From the NCBI RefSeq assembly GCF_001439635.1, contig NZ_LMBZ01000001.1, positions 264,339-328,338 on the forward strand: a stretch of 64,000 bases of DNA. Reading direction: 5' to 3'. The notes below the pieces were generated by a model that did not search any database, was not told where the DNA came from, and worked only from the letters and a program-made list of their open reading frames with translations. The stretch comes from Solibacillus cecembensis (GTDB lineage: Bacteria > Bacillota > Bacilli > Bacillales_A > Planococcaceae). Of the stretch, positions 9,102-18,556 are shown one piece after another. Numbering within the stretch: position 1 is the stretch's first letter; each line of letters begins with the position of its first letter. A program made the translations under genes and the position numbers.

Positions 9102-10984
9102 GTCATTTAATCGTATCGAATTTAACAAAAACAGTTGGCGAAAAAACACTATTTCAAAATGTTGAATTTACAATATATGAAGGAGAACGCGCAGGTTTAA
9201 TCGGGATAAACGGAACAGGGAAATCAACGTTATTGTCCATTTTATCAGGTATTCAAGATGCTGATACAGTGGACATGGACCACCCGAATAAATACCGCAT
9301 CGCTTATTTAGAACAAGATCCACAATTTGCGGCGAATACGACGGTTTTACAAGCTGTTTTCAGTGGGGATTCCCCCATTTTACAGCTAAATCGAGCATAT
9401 GAAGAAGCCGTAACTGCTTTATCAAATGAACCACAATCAGAAAAGCTTCAAAATGAATTATTCCGCATTCAGCAGCGAATGGATACAGAAAATGCCTGGG
9501 ATGTGAATGCATTAGCAAAGCAAGCGTTAACAAAATTAGGCATGGACATGTTCGAGAAAGATGTGTCTGAATTATCAGGTGGTCAACAAAAGCGTGTAGC
9601 TCTTGCAAAAGTGCTCATTGAACCAGCAGACCTGTATTTATTTGATGAGCCGACGAACCATTTAGATGTCACTTCGACGGAATGGTTACAAGAAATGGTT
9701 TCACGCTTAAAAGGGGCAGTTATTTTTATTACGCATGATCGTTATTTCTTAGATGAAACAGCGACACATATTTATGAACTGGCAGATAAAACATTATATC
9801 GCCATACCGGTTCATACGGAGATTATTTAGAAGCAAGGGCTATTCGGGAAGAGATGAATGCCGCGACGCAAGCAAAAATGCAAAATCGTTATCGCTCTGA
9901 ATTAAAATGGATTCGCCGTGGGGCAAAAGCAAGAACAACTAAGCAAAAAGCACGAATTCAACGTTTTGAAGCGCTAGATGAAACGTTGGACCGTTCAACA
10001 GACCAAACGGATTTAGAAATGGCTTTAGCGACAACGCGCCTTGGAAAAAAGGTGCTTGAATCAGAAGGTATTTCAAAGGCATATGGTGACCGAAAAATAA
10101 TTCAAGATTTCAGCTTCCTGTTACAACAAGGGGATCGCATCGGTATTATTGGTGCAAACGGCTACGGGAAATCAACATTACTCAATATGTTAGCAGGCGA
10201 AATTGACCCAGATCATGGGGAGGTAATCGTTGGTTCGACAGTAAAAAGACTGCACTTTAAGCAAGCAATCCCTGCGATGAATGAAAATACCCGTGTGATT
10301 GATTACATTCGCGAAGCATCGAATGATATTACCGACGCGGATGGTGTACGTTACTCAGCTTCTCAAATGTTGGAACGCTTTTTATTCCCATCTCAAGCAC
10401 ATGGTACGCAAATTAGTAAATTATCTGGTGGGGAAAGAAAACGGATGCATTTATTGCGTCTGTTAATGGAACAGCCGAATGTTTTATTGTTGGACGAGCC
10501 GACAAATGATTTAGATATTGAAACATTAGGGGTATTAGAAGATTTTATTGAAAACTTCCCTGGTGTTGTCATTACGATTTCACATGACCGATTTTTCCTA
10601 GATCGTATCGCGAAAAAACTATGGATATTAGATGGTCGTGGTGGCGTGCAAGAAAGCTTGGATGTATACACAGATTACTTGGCAAAAGTAACGATGCAAC
10701 AACAGCAAGCAGCAAAAGAAAACAAAGTCGAAAAGACAAAGGTTGAAAAGCCAAAAGTAGAGAAGAAAAAATTATCCTTTAAAGAGCAAAAAGAGTGGGA
10801 ATCCATAGCGGATACAATCGCAAAAATGGAAGAAAATATTATGCAAACAGAAGAAGGAATCTCTACTGCGGGTTCAGATTTTACAAAACTACAACAATTA
10901 ACCGAGCAATTAGAGCTGTTCAATAGTGAATACGAGCAATTAATAGAGCGTTGGAGCTATTTAGACGAGATTGTAAACGGATAA
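9098..10984 (+). CDS. yfmR: ABC-F ribosome-associated ATPase, Uup/YfmR type
   Basis: The 628-residue protein has two ABC domains and no membrane segment. Motifs are Walker A GINGTGKSTLL and GANGYGKSTLL, signatures LSGGQQKRVALAK and LSGGERKRMHLLR, and Walker B followed by DEPTNHLD and DEPTNDLD. A Lys/Glu-rich linker (EKTKVEKPKVEKKK) leads into a C-terminal coiled coil, the extra domain of the Uup/YfmR subgroup; B. subtilis YfmR has nearly the same length. YfmR binds the ribosomal E site and helps relieve stalls, overlapping with EF-P. It overlaps ypgQ by four bases and is 12 bases from ypgR, forming a three-gene operon. Confidence 0.9.
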   Translation: MSHLIVSNLTKTVGEKTLFQNVEFTIYEGERAGLIGINGTGKSTLLSILSGIQDADTVDMDHPNKYRIAYLEQDPQFAANTTVLQAVFSGDSPILQLNRAYEEAVTALSNEPQSEKLQNELFRIQQRMDTENAWDVNALAKQALTKLGMDMFEKDVSELSGGQQKRVALAKVLIEPADLYLFDEPTNHLDVTSTEWLQEMVSRLKGAVIFITHDRYFLDETATHIYELADKTLYRHTGSYGDYLEARAIREEMNAATQAKMQNRYRSELKWIRRGAKARTTKQKARIQRFEALDETLDRSTDQTDLEMALATTRLGKKVLESEGISKAYGDRKIIQDFSFLLQQGDRIGIIGANGYGKSTLLNMLAGEIDPDHGEVIVGSTVKRLHFKQAIPAMNENTRVIDYIREASNDITDADGVRYSASQMLERFLFPSQAHGTQISKLSGGERKRMHLLRLLMEQPNVLLLDEPTNDLDIETLGVLEDFIENFPGVVITISHDRFFLDRIAKKLWILDGRGGVQESLDVYTDYLAKVTMQQQQAAKENKVEKTKVEKPKVEKKKLSFKEQKEWESIADTIAKMEENIMQTEEGISTAGSDFTKLQQLTEQLELFNSEYEQLIERWSYLDEIVNG

Positions 10985-10996
10985 GGAGACATACGT

Positions 10997-12118
10997 ATGA
11001 AAATTATTCTAATTGAGCCAACACCTAGTCCCAATTCAATGAAAATTGTCATTGATCAAGAGCTACCATTTGGTAAAAGTTTTAATTATTCGAAAGAAAA
11101 CGTTGAACAAGCTTCAAAAGAAATTCAAGCGATCTTTGCAGTAGAAGGCGTAAAAGGCATTTATCACGTGGCAAACTTTATGGCTGTTGAACGAAATGCG
11201 AAGTTTGCGTGGGAAACGATTTTGGCGGGCATTCGCACGGCGTTAGGGGAAGATGCGCAAGCTGAAAAGCAACAGCAAGTAACTGACCATTTCGGTGAAG
11301 TGAATGTGCATGTACAATTGTATAAAGCTGTCCCTTTGCAAGTAAAAGCTTTTGATGGTGAGGGCGAAATCCGTATTAGTGCAGGGAAACGCTTTTTAGA
11401 GACATTTGAAAAACTTCAATTGCACGGAACGGATGAAAATTATATTTTTGAACGAAAATGGATTGATTTTGGTGTCCGTTATGGCGATAAAACGCAAGTG
11501 GCTGAAGAGGTATTAAAAGAAGTAGAAGTACTTTATCCACAAGAACGTTTGGAAAAAATTATTGAGATGGCTAATGAAACGGTTCGTACGGTTCCTGTCA
11601 GTCGCAAGGAAGTTTCGTTAGAACAATACATGCAAATTAGCGATTGGCAACAACGATTCCAATTATTAGATCAAATTCCTGATCCAGAAGTGAAGGACAT
11701 TCCACTTTTAGAAGAAGCGCTAAAAGATGAGCAAATGTCTGTACGCCGTCTCGCAACGATTTATTTAGGGATGATTGAAGATGTGGCCGTTGTACCCGCG
11801 CTCACGAAGGCTATAAAAGATAAAAGCGCGGCTGTTCGACGTACGGCAGGAGACTGTATGAGTGACTTAGGTTTACCAGAATTTGAACAAGCCATGATTG
11901 AAGCGTTATCGGACAAAAATAAATTAGTGCGTTGGCGTGCAGCGATGTACCTATTTGAAACGGGAACAGAGGCAGCAATCGAAGTATTAAAAGTCGCAAG
12001 TGAAGATAAAGAATTTGAAGTGAAATTACAAGCGAAAATGGCATTAGCAAGAATTGAGCAAGGTGAAGAAGCACAAGGCTCGGTATGGAAGCAAATGACA
12101 GAACTGAGAAATCAATAA
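10997..12118 (+). CDS. ypgR: Conserved virulence factor C family protein, YpgR-like
   Basis: The 373-residue protein begins with an Nfu/NifU N-terminal-like domain (IEPTPSPNSMKIVID and FAVEGVKGIYHVANFMAVER). It continues with an alpha/beta middle part and ends in HEAT-type repeats from about residue 240 (SVRRLATIYLGMIED, AVRRTAGDCMSDLG, LVRWRAAMYLFETG). This is the layout of Bacillus YpgR and staphylococcal CvfC, whose biochemical function is unsettled. Its start ATG follows AAGGAGA, and a terminator ends the operon. Confidence 0.85.
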   Translation: MKIILIEPTPSPNSMKIVIDQELPFGKSFNYSKENVEQASKEIQAIFAVEGVKGIYHVANFMAVERNAKFAWETILAGIRTALGEDAQAEKQQQVTDHFGEVNVHVQLYKAVPLQVKAFDGEGEIRISAGKRFLETFEKLQLHGTDENYIFERKWIDFGVRYGDKTQVAEEVLKEVEVLYPQERLEKIIEMANETVRTVPVSRKEVSLEQYMQISDWQQRFQLLDQIPDPEVKDIPLLEEALKDEQMSVRRLATIYLGMIEDVAVVPALTKAIKDKSAAVRRTAGDCMSDLGLPEFEQAMIEALSDKNKLVRWRAAMYLFETGTEAAIEVLKVASEDKEFEVKLQAKMALARIEQGEEAQGSVWKQMTELRNQ

Positions 12119-12127
12119 AAGTGAAAG

Positions 12128-12167
12128 AATGACATTTTGATTTTATATCGAAATGTCATTTTTTTAT
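12128..12167 (+). terminator. Terminator of the ypgQ-yfmR-ypgR operon
   Basis: The stem AATGACATTT (12128-12137) pairs with AAATGTCATT (12151-12160) and is followed by TTTTTATTTA. Confidence 0.85.
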
Positions 12168-12244
12168 TTAATGGTGTTATTTTATAAAACAAGAATAGTA
12201 AATTTGTGGAATATAATCTATATTAATAAGGGGGAGGGGAATTT

Positions 12245-13450
12245 ATGGAGTTAATTGACTTAATAGAACAGGAATTAATTTTAAATTATGAGGTCGCGTT
12301 AAAAAATAAATCGTTAAGTAACTATTTACTATTTTTCGAAAATAATTGCCCAAATGTGATGGGGGAAATTGAGAACGACTATTATCTCCATTTTATTCAA
12401 GATATTTGGTCTTTGCTTGAGCTAAGTCAACATCATCAAATCCTGTTTATGAATGAGAAGTGCATTTTAAAAAAACCACGGCAATTTTTAATTGAAATAT
12501 TTTCATATCAAGAACAATTCATAAAAAATATACCTTTTTTCAGCGTTTCATCAATAAGAAATTTCATCGTAGCCACGATTATTGTAAAAAAAATGGACAG
12601 ATGGATTTACAATGAAGTAGATTTTTTCAGTCTAATTGAGTCGGAATTTTCCGGCAATACGGAAGCAGTTCATAAACATGAGCTGATAATCGAAGCGTTC
12701 CGTCAAATCAAAAACAACATTTTACAACGATTTATTGATTTTCTTGATGAAACAATCATTCATACAATTGAACAAATGAAGGCTGCAGAACAAATTCTAG
12801 GAACAACTTTTTGGTCGCAATTAAATCAATTTGAAATTGATCAATTATTTCAAAATTTAGATAGCCACCATTTTTCAGAAATCTATTTAATGAGGGAGAA
12901 AATGAGTACTGCTGAATGTATAACGCTTCATAAAAATTCGGGGAAGAGTTCCAATTCCACATTTATATTTTGTGTGCAACAAGATCAATCGATGCTACCA
13001 TTTGGCAAATTACAAACATGTATTGCCTTAAATTTATTAGATTTATCAAAACAAAGTAATCAAGATTTTATGTATTTACCTTTTGCGGATAAAATCAATC
13101 AAGAAACAATTATTTTAAAGGGTGAGTTAGATTTTCAGAAATACTTTGAGATGAATGAATCGTTTATTGGGGGAGAAGGGGCGATAAATTATAAAAAAGT
13201 ACTAAATTTTGCTTTTACATTATTAAAACTTGAATTATCTAGTGCTTCGGGTAAAATTTATTTGCTCTGCAATGAAAAGCTCTTTGAGGATTTTTCAGCA
13301 GAAGATCATTGGAAAGATGCTGTTTTGAAATTCAAAAGTGAAAAAGATATTGAAATAACCGTCATCTATGCAGGGAAGAAAGAACTTTTAACACCGATTT
13401 GGTTTGCTGATCAAGTATTTACCGTAGAAGAAAGTGTGGTACCTCACTAA
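12245..13450 (+). CDS. Protein with degenerate VWA-like (ViaA-like) domain
   Basis: The first about 230 of 401 residues are helix-rich and unlike anything I can name. From about residue 238 the order of elements resembles a von Willebrand A domain as in ViaA: a hydrophobic strand ending in QQDQSM (245-250) where MIDAS proteins have DxSxS, then a helix, FMYLPFADK, the segment FIGGEGAIN, and a late strand EITVIYAGKKELLTPIWFADQVF. The MIDAS aspartate pattern is not kept, so metal binding is doubtful. No RavA-like AAA+ partner gene is adjacent. It starts at an ATG after GGGGGAGGGG. The VWA assignment is inference. Confidence 0.55.
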   Translation: MELIDLIEQELILNYEVALKNKSLSNYLLFFENNCPNVMGEIENDYYLHFIQDIWSLLELSQHHQILFMNEKCILKKPRQFLIEIFSYQEQFIKNIPFFSVSSIRNFIVATIIVKKMDRWIYNEVDFFSLIESEFSGNTEAVHKHELIIEAFRQIKNNILQRFIDFLDETIIHTIEQMKAAEQILGTTFWSQLNQFEIDQLFQNLDSHHFSEIYLMREKMSTAECITLHKNSGKSSNSTFIFCVQQDQSMLPFGKLQTCIALNLLDLSKQSNQDFMYLPFADKINQETIILKGELDFQKYFEMNESFIGGEGAINYKKVLNFAFTLLKLELSSASGKIYLLCNEKLFEDFSAEDHWKDAVLKFKSEKDIEITVIYAGKKELLTPIWFADQVFTVEESVVPH

Positions 13451-13467
13451 AGAAGACTTAGTTAATA

Positions 13468-13495
13468 GCCCTAAATAGTACATACTATTTAGGGC
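13468..13495. terminator. Inverted repeat between convergent genes
   Basis: The arms GCCCTAAATAGTA (13468-13480) and TACTATTTAGGGC (13483-13495) form a near-perfect hairpin between the VWA-like gene and the convergent transporter gene, a likely bidirectional terminator. Confidence 0.65.
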
Positions 13496-13515
13496 AGATT
13501 ATTTTCATAAAATTG

Positions 13516-14403
13516 TTATGTTGAAGGTTCGATTATCTTTACTTTTTGTTCAGGAATAAACACGGTATAAAGGATGCTGCCAAAAATTAAAATGGTGCCG
13601 ATTACTTGGAGCAAGGTAGGTCGGAATGACAATAAAATCGCATCTAATAAAATGGCAACGACTGGGTCCACAAAGACGAGTACCGAGACAAGAACAGTGG
13701 ATAAATTGCGAATGCTATCAAAAAATAAATAATACACAAATCCGGTATGAATAAAGCCTGTTCCTAAAATGAAAAGCCAGTTGCGCACTGTTAAACTTTC
13801 GAAAGCTGTAAAATCACACAGCGGGAATAGCATGATGATGCCTACTGTTGTTTGGATAAATGTTAATGCATACGATGAGAGTCCTGTAATTGTTCTACTC
13901 GTAAACATCGTCAATGCATAAAAAATAGCGGAAAGCAGCGCCCATATAAAGCCTGAGTTTAAAAATTGGGCAGGGGAAGTAAAGCTGTCTAAACCGATAA
14001 TTAATAAACTACCGAAGAAACAAATAACCGTTGCCAATATAGAACGCACACTCATTTTTTCTGCTAATAACATGGATCCGAGCATTAACACAAAAATAGG
14101 GGCTAAATTATAAATGGAAATGGCCACCGAAATCGACATCACTTCAAATGCTTTAAATAAAAATACCCAGTTTAATACGATAAAAACACCGCAAAGGATT
14201 GTTTTTAATACCTCCGACTTTCGCCAAACTTCTGTTTTATGTCCACCTGTCAAAAACCAAAGACTACCCAAAAAGAGCGTTGCACAAATACAGCGAATAA
14301 ATACGAGTTCAACAGCAGGTAATCCGGTTTGCGTTGTAAAAAATCCAATCGAACCAAATATCGCCATCGCAATACTCAGTTTAACAATTGCCTGTATATT
14401 CAT
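13516..14403 (-). CDS. EamA/DMT-superfamily transporter (second copy)
   Basis: A 295-residue, ten-segment membrane protein of the EamA family. It is recognisable from IFGSIGFFTTQTGLPAVELVF at the start of repeat one and the second repeat opening with SGFIWALLSAIFYALTMF. It probably exports a small metabolite. It differs clearly from the transporter at 2305-3216 and has no adjacent regulator. The start ATG is followed upstream (minus strand) by the structured intergenic repeat described below. Confidence 0.85.
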   Translation of the reverse strand: MNIQAIVKLSIAMAIFGSIGFFTTQTGLPAVELVFIRCICATLFLGSLWFLTGGHKTEVWRKSEVLKTILCGVFIVLNWVFLFKAFEVMSISVAISIYNLAPIFVLMLGSMLLAEKMSVRSILATVICFFGSLLIIGLDSFTSPAQFLNSGFIWALLSAIFYALTMFTSRTITGLSSYALTFIQTTVGIIMLFPLCDFTAFESLTVRNWLFILGTGFIHTGFVYYLFFDSIRNLSTVLVSVLVFVDPVVAILLDAILLSFRPTLLQVIGTILIFGSILYTVFIPEQKVKIIEPST

Positions 14404-14439
14404 ATACGAACGCTCGCTTTCTTAGGAGTTGTCAACTTG

Positions 14440-14682
14440 ATTCAGCAGAAGTCTCCTCTTTTATAAGTGGGTGAATGCTAACTATACAATTCGAGTCAGT
14501 GAGGTTCAAACCCCGGCTGAATAGGGGAACAAAGGCTAAACCCGTCACGTCCTGTGACAACTCCTTTGTGACCAACATCGTGTTGGCCCAAGCCCCGGCG
14601 TATGTCACAGATTTTTTAGGAGAGTTTTTCAAGCGAGCTCGAAAAAAATCTGGCCGCAATTACGCCAGGGCGTAATTGATTA
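14440..14682. repeat. Hairpin-rich intergenic element, copy A (downstream of proA)
   Basis: About 240 bases without a credible gene carry a chain of perfect inverted repeats: ATTCAGC/GCTGAAT (14440-14446, 14516-14522), ACAAAGG/CCTTTGT (14529-14535, 14563-14569) enclosing GTCAC/GTGAC, CCAACA/TGTTGG (14572-14586), CAGATTTTTT/AAAAAATCTG (14608-14617, 14643-14652) and CAATTACGCC/GGCGTAATTG (14657-14678). The last third (about 14590-14682) is shared, in opposite orientation, with 17073-17178. It looks like a dispersed structured repeat or non-autonomous element. Open frames through it on both strands appear fortuitous. Confidence 0.75.
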
Positions 14683-14686
14683 AACT

Positions 14687-15949
14687 TTATACTCTAATCT
14701 GCCCGTTACCTGTAATAAAGTATTTCGTTGATGTCAGTGCGGGTAAGCCCATTGGACCGCGCGCATGCAATTTTTGCGTAGAAATGCCTATTTCAGCACC
14801 GTAGCCAAACTCAAAGCCATCAGTAAAGCGCGTCGATGCATTATGGTAAACCGCAGCGGCATCTACAGCGTTTAAAAATAGGTGTGCATTTTTCATGTCC
14901 TCTGTCAGGATGGCCTCCGAATGTTTTGTACCAAATCGATTAATATGTTGCACGGCCTCAACAACGTTTTCGACAACTTTCACACTTACAGTAAGCGCTA
15001 AAAATTCCTCCGCATAATGCTCGTCTGATGCAGGTAATGCTTCGTTTAATACGTCACATACATGCGCATCACCATAAATTTGAATGCCAATCTCTGATAA
15101 ATAGTGCAGTAATTCTTTTCCGTGTTGTGCAAAAAAGTCTTCGTGAATCAAAATGCTTTCCGTCGTATTGCAAACAGATGGACGCTGTGTTTTCGAATTT
15201 TTAAGGACGTTGCGAGCCATTTCAAGACTGGCAGAGTGGTCTAAGAAAACGTGGCAGTTTCCAGCACCCGTTTCAAGAACGGGAACACTCGCTTCTCGAA
15301 CGACTAAATCGATTAAATTTTTCCCACCACGAGGGATTAATACATCTAAGTATTCATTTAATGTAAATAACGTTTTCGCTGTTTCCCGGCTTGTATCCTC
15401 AATTAATAACACGGCATCTTCAGGATAATTTACTTTCTTTAGAGCCTGGTGGATCGACGCCACTAACGCGATATTGGAAAACTTGGCAGAAGAGCTCCCG
15501 CGTAATATTACGGCATTCCCTGTTTTTAATGAAAGGGTAGCAGCATCAATCGTTACATTTGGGCGGGCCTCATAAATCATGCCAATGACACCGAGAGGCA
15601 CACGCTTTTTGATGATTTGTAAGCCATTTTCCTTTGTGATTTCTTCCAATACTTCGCCAACAGGATCTTGAAGTTCCGCTAATTGACGAATAGCATCACT
15701 CATTGCTTGGATACGTTTTTCATCGAGTAAAATGCGGTCTAAAACGGACTCGCTTAAGCTAGCAGTTTGGCCATTTTCGATATCTTTTTGATTTTCTACT
15801 ATAATCATTTCGATATCTTCAAGTAACTGGTCAGCAATGCTCAGTAATGCTTCATTCTTTTCGGCAGTCGTTTTCATATTTGTTTCAAAACTTGCCAACT
15901 TTGCGCGTTTTCCTTTTGCAATTACTTCATTTTCAGTGATTTTCGTCAT
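14687..15949 (-). CDS. proA: Glutamate-5-semialdehyde dehydrogenase
   Basis: The 420-residue protein reduces glutamyl-5-phosphate to glutamate semialdehyde with NADPH, step two of proline synthesis. Family segments seen are [29 protein letters not shown], the catalytic cysteine in [10 protein letters not shown], and the C-terminal [22 protein letters not shown]. Length is normal. It follows proB by 13 bases in one operon controlled by the upstream T-box. Confidence 0.97.
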   Translation of the reverse strand: MTKITENEVIAKGKRAKLASFETNMKTTAEKNEALLSIADQLLEDIEMIIVENQKDIENGQTASLSESVLDRILLDEKRIQAMSDAIRQLAELQDPVGEVLEEITKENGLQIIKKRVPLGVIGMIYEARPNVTIDAATLSLKTGNAVILRGSSSAKFSNIALVASIHQALKKVNYPEDAVLLIEDTSRETAKTLFTLNEYLDVLIPRGGKNLIDLVVREASVPVLETGAGNCHVFLDHSASLEMARNVLKNSKTQRPSVCNTTESILIHEDFFAQHGKELLHYLSEIGIQIYGDAHVCDVLNEALPASDEHYAEEFLALTVSVKVVENVVEAVQHINRFGTKHSEAILTEDMKNAHLFLNAVDAAAVYHNASTRFTDGFEFGYGAEIGISTQKLHARGPMGLPALTSTKYFITGNGQIRV

Positions 15950-15962
15950 GATAAAAGCCCCC

Positions 15963-17045
15963 TTAAATTTTCACCCACTGATTTCGGTGAATGACCTCGA
16001 TTGGTAAGTCGGCAAGCTCGCTCGTTCGTTTGCCCATCGCTTGTTCCAATTCATTTGCAGAATATAATATTTCACCTCGACCGATACATGTATGGCGGTC
16101 ATATACTTCGACTACATCGCCTTTTTCAAATTGTCCTTCAAAGGCATAAATTCCAGCAGGTAGTAAGCTCTTGCCACCATGTTGAAGTGCTTGTACGGCA
16201 CCTTCATCAATAAATAATTTGCCCATTACTTGTGTAAAGGCAACCCATTGCTTATGACGTGGAATGGACTTTTCATTGCGAGTGAAATACGTCCCATCGC
16301 CATTACCTTCAGAAATCTCCAACAATTTATTTGCCCCTTCACCTGTACCGATAAATACATCAACACCAGCACTCATCGCATGTTTGGCAGCAAATAATTT
16401 CGATTCCATCCCACCTGTGCCCACTTTCGAACCAGTGCCATCCGCAAAGCCGAGCATTTCATCGGTCACTTCTTCCACTTGATTCATGCGCACGGCATCG
16501 GCATTTGTTAATGGATTCGCGGTGTAAAGCCCGTTGACATCCGTTAATATGATGAGCTGATCCGCATGAACAAGTCCACTAACAAGGGCAGAAAGCATAT
16601 CATTATCGCCGAATGTCAGTTCTTCTACAGAAACCGTATCATTTTCATTAATAATCGGTAAGATAGAGCGCTCCATCAGCTCAGAAAGTGTTGCGGTCGC
16701 ATTTTTGTAACGTTTTTTATCACTAAAGTCGGAACGTGTTAATAAAATTTGCGCGGGCGTTACTTGATACTGTGCAAACCCATCACTATAAGCTTGAATC
16801 AACACACTTTGCCCAACAGCAGCAGCTGCTTGTTTTCCTTTGAGTGTGACAGGTCGAGACGAATAACCTAATTTACGAAATCCAGCAGCGACTGCGCCAG
16901 AAGAAACTAAAATCACTTCATGACCCGCATTTTTAATTGTTGCAAGTGCCGCAATATGATCAGCTATTTTTAGTTGGTCAATTTCGCCTTTATTATTTGT
17001 TAATGAGCTACTTCCAATTTTTACGACAATCCGTTTCTTTTCCAA
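15963..17045 (-). CDS. proB: Glutamate 5-kinase
   Basis: The 360-residue enzyme phosphorylates glutamate, the committed step of proline synthesis. The amino-acid kinase domain shows [42 protein letters not shown] and [12 protein letters not shown]-terminal PUA domain follows from about residue 275. It is the first gene of proBA. Its long leader contains a proline T-box and, between T-box terminator and start codon, a copy of the structured repeat. Confidence 0.97.
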   Translation of the reverse strand: MEKKRIVVKIGSSSLTNNKGEIDQLKIADHIAALATIKNAGHEVILVSSGAVAAGFRKLGYSSRPVTLKGKQAAAAVGQSVLIQAYSDGFAQYQVTPAQILLTRSDFSDKKRYKNATATLSELMERSILPIINENDTVSVEELTFGDNDMLSALVSGLVHADQLIILTDVNGLYTANPLTNADAVRMNQVEEVTDEMLGFADGTGSKVGTGGMESKLFAAKHAMSAGVDVFIGTGEGANKLLEISEGNGDGTYFTRNEKSIPRHKQWVAFTQVMGKLFIDEGAVQALQHGGKSLLPAGIYAFEGQFEKGDVVEVYDRHTCIGRGEILYSANELEQAMGKRTSELADLPIEVIHRNQWVKI

Positions 17046-17072
17046 TTTAAAAGCCCCCTCAAAATCAATTTC

Positions 17073-17178
17073 GCCTCGGCGTAATTGCGTCCAGATTTTG
17101 AAATATGCTTAAACCTACAGGAGTAGGTTTGAGCATAATTAACTCCTATCAAAATCTGTGACATCCGCCGGGGCTTTA
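17073..17178 (-). repeat. Structured dispersed repeat, copy B (in the proB leader)
   Basis: Read on the minus strand this matches the end of copy A: GCCCCGGCG-ATGTCACAGATTTT at one end and AAAATCTGG-CGCAATTACGCC at the other. The CAGATTTT/AAAATCTG arms can pair. The central part differs between copies; here it forms its own hairpin with arms TGCTCAAACCTAC and GTAGGTTTAAGCA around TCCT (17107-17136). It lies inside the transcribed leader of proBA. Confidence 0.75.
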
Positions 17179-17275
17179 TTTTCGTTCAGTGATTAGTGGA
17201 ATACACGTAAAAAATACGAAACCTGTATTCATTCTCAGCCTTTTAGATGGATGATTTCTACCGAACGAAAATAAA

Positions 17276-17535
17276 AAAAGCGCTTCTCATCCTATATAAA
17301 TAGGACGAAAAGTGCTTTTTCCGTGGTACCACCTAATTTGAATGCAAAAAAACATTCCACTTTGCCTCATAACGCTGAGTCGGCGCCTAGTTTTAATAGG
17401 AGCATGTTCAAGTAGGTTCGATGGGTTTTGCTACGCGATTCTTTCAGCCAGTGGAATCTGCTCTCTTGCTAGCTAAGTGCCATGTACTAGTCTTCAATTT
17501 GCCTTTACATTTTCTAATAGCATGAAGGATAGCGG
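17276..17535 (-). promoter_or_regulatory. Proline T-box leader of proBA
   Basis: On the minus strand the T-box sequence AGGTGGTACCACGG (17322-17335) precedes a terminator hairpin whose arms include TCGTCCTA and TAGGATGA, followed by a T-run (17276-17320). Upstream lies a stem I region with the AGTA and AGAG elements. Its specifier reads GAACCTACTTGAAC; the codon CCT (complement of 17414-17416) encodes proline and is followed by a purine. Uncharged tRNA(Pro) should therefore switch on proBA. A TTGACA -35 (17542-17547) and a weak CATGCT -10, 17 bases apart, could start the transcript. Confidence 0.92.
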
Positions 17536-17790
17536 GCCTTTTGTCAATATCTAAATAGTAAAAATAGTTTCAAGCCCGATTTATTTAGGGTAAAACAGCA
17601 CTCTGAAAAAAATGTATAAAAATAATGAAATTTACCTGTCAAATTTCTAATTTCGCTTATTTTTCACGTTGAAAATTTCTATTTGAAGCATTTTATTTGG
17701 AAAAGTGCATTTTGATAAAAATAGGGGACTTCCATTACCTTAAGAGTACCTAGGAATAATCAGTTGTGCACAGCTAAAAGGACAACCACA

Positions 17791-18279
17791 ATGCAGAATT
17801 TTGAAACGGTCTATGAAGAGCATGAAAAGTTGATTAATCAAGCGATGTTTCATTTGAAAATTTATCGTAATTTTGATGAGTTTTATCAGCTGGGAAGAAT
17901 CGCGCTTTGGGAGGCGGTAGTCAAATACGAACCAACGAAATCACAATTTGAACCGTTTGCCTTTATGATGATTAAATTCAAAATGGTAAAAGAAATGTCT
18001 CAATTTAATCATATTTCTCAATTTGAAAGTGTATTAGAAGAAACGCTATTTCAATTCGCATTGGATGAACAGAGTGCAACGGTTGATGAATTGAATGAGA
18101 TCGAATGGTTGATGCTCCTGCCTGAACAAGAAAGGGCGTTACTGAAACTCGCTTTTTTTGAGGACAGAACAAATCGCGACATTGCGAAAATATTGGGAGG
18201 TACAGAGGAAGCCATAAAAAAACGGAGGCAGCGGTTGATTAAAAAAGTGAGGGGGATGTTAAGTGGTGAAAGGGGATAG
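17791..18279 (+). CDS. Sigma-70 family RNA polymerase sigma factor, SigH/ComX-like
   Basis: The 162-residue protein has a region 2-like part (FYQLGRIALWEAVVKYEP, the core-binding helix pair) and a region 4 helix-turn-helix (ERALLKLAFFEDRTNRDIAKIL then EAIKKRRQRLIKK). Its short form without region 3 resembles ECF, SigH and competence ComX-type factors. ATG 17791 has AAAAGGA ten bases upstream; the frame is open to a GTG at 17764. No anti-sigma gene is adjacent. The 17536-17790 stretch before it is AT-rich with no clear promoter. The regulon is unknown. Confidence 0.8.
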   Translation: MQNFETVYEEHEKLINQAMFHLKIYRNFDEFYQLGRIALWEAVVKYEPTKSQFEPFAFMMIKFKMVKEMSQFNHISQFESVLEETLFQFALDEQSATVDELNEIEWLMLLPEQERALLKLAFFEDRTNRDIAKILGGTEEAIKKRRQRLIKKVRGMLSGERG

Positions 18280-18417
18280 GTGAATTTTTGGTAGGTGAAA
18301 TTTAAATCGTTTGAGTTTGTGGGCTCGATACCAAAGTTTGTTCAAGCGATTAATTCAAGCGTGGCTATTAATATTAAAAAAATGACTAGTATTAACGGGT
18401 GAAAGATGCCATAGAAA

Positions 18418-18461
18418 AACTGTACCTCCTTGTTCGTAGTTTCTAAAAAGGGGGTACAGTT
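18418..18461. terminator. Inverted repeat downstream of sigma-factor gene
   Basis: The arms AACTGTACC (18418-18426) and GGTACAGTT (18453-18461) form a hairpin between the sigma-factor gene and the convergent peptidase gene. The rest of 18280-18556 shows nothing I can name. Confidence 0.6.
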
Positions 18462-18556
18462 CATTGTTTATTATAATCAATAATTTATTAAGTTACTCTT
18501 CTGGAATACAAGAGTAAGGTATACTAATTTGCAATATTAATATGATTTAATTTATT

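Noticed and set aside
14432..14675. Overlapping frames on both strands
   Set aside because: They run through the chain of perfect inverted repeats, which explains the open frames; no coding pattern.
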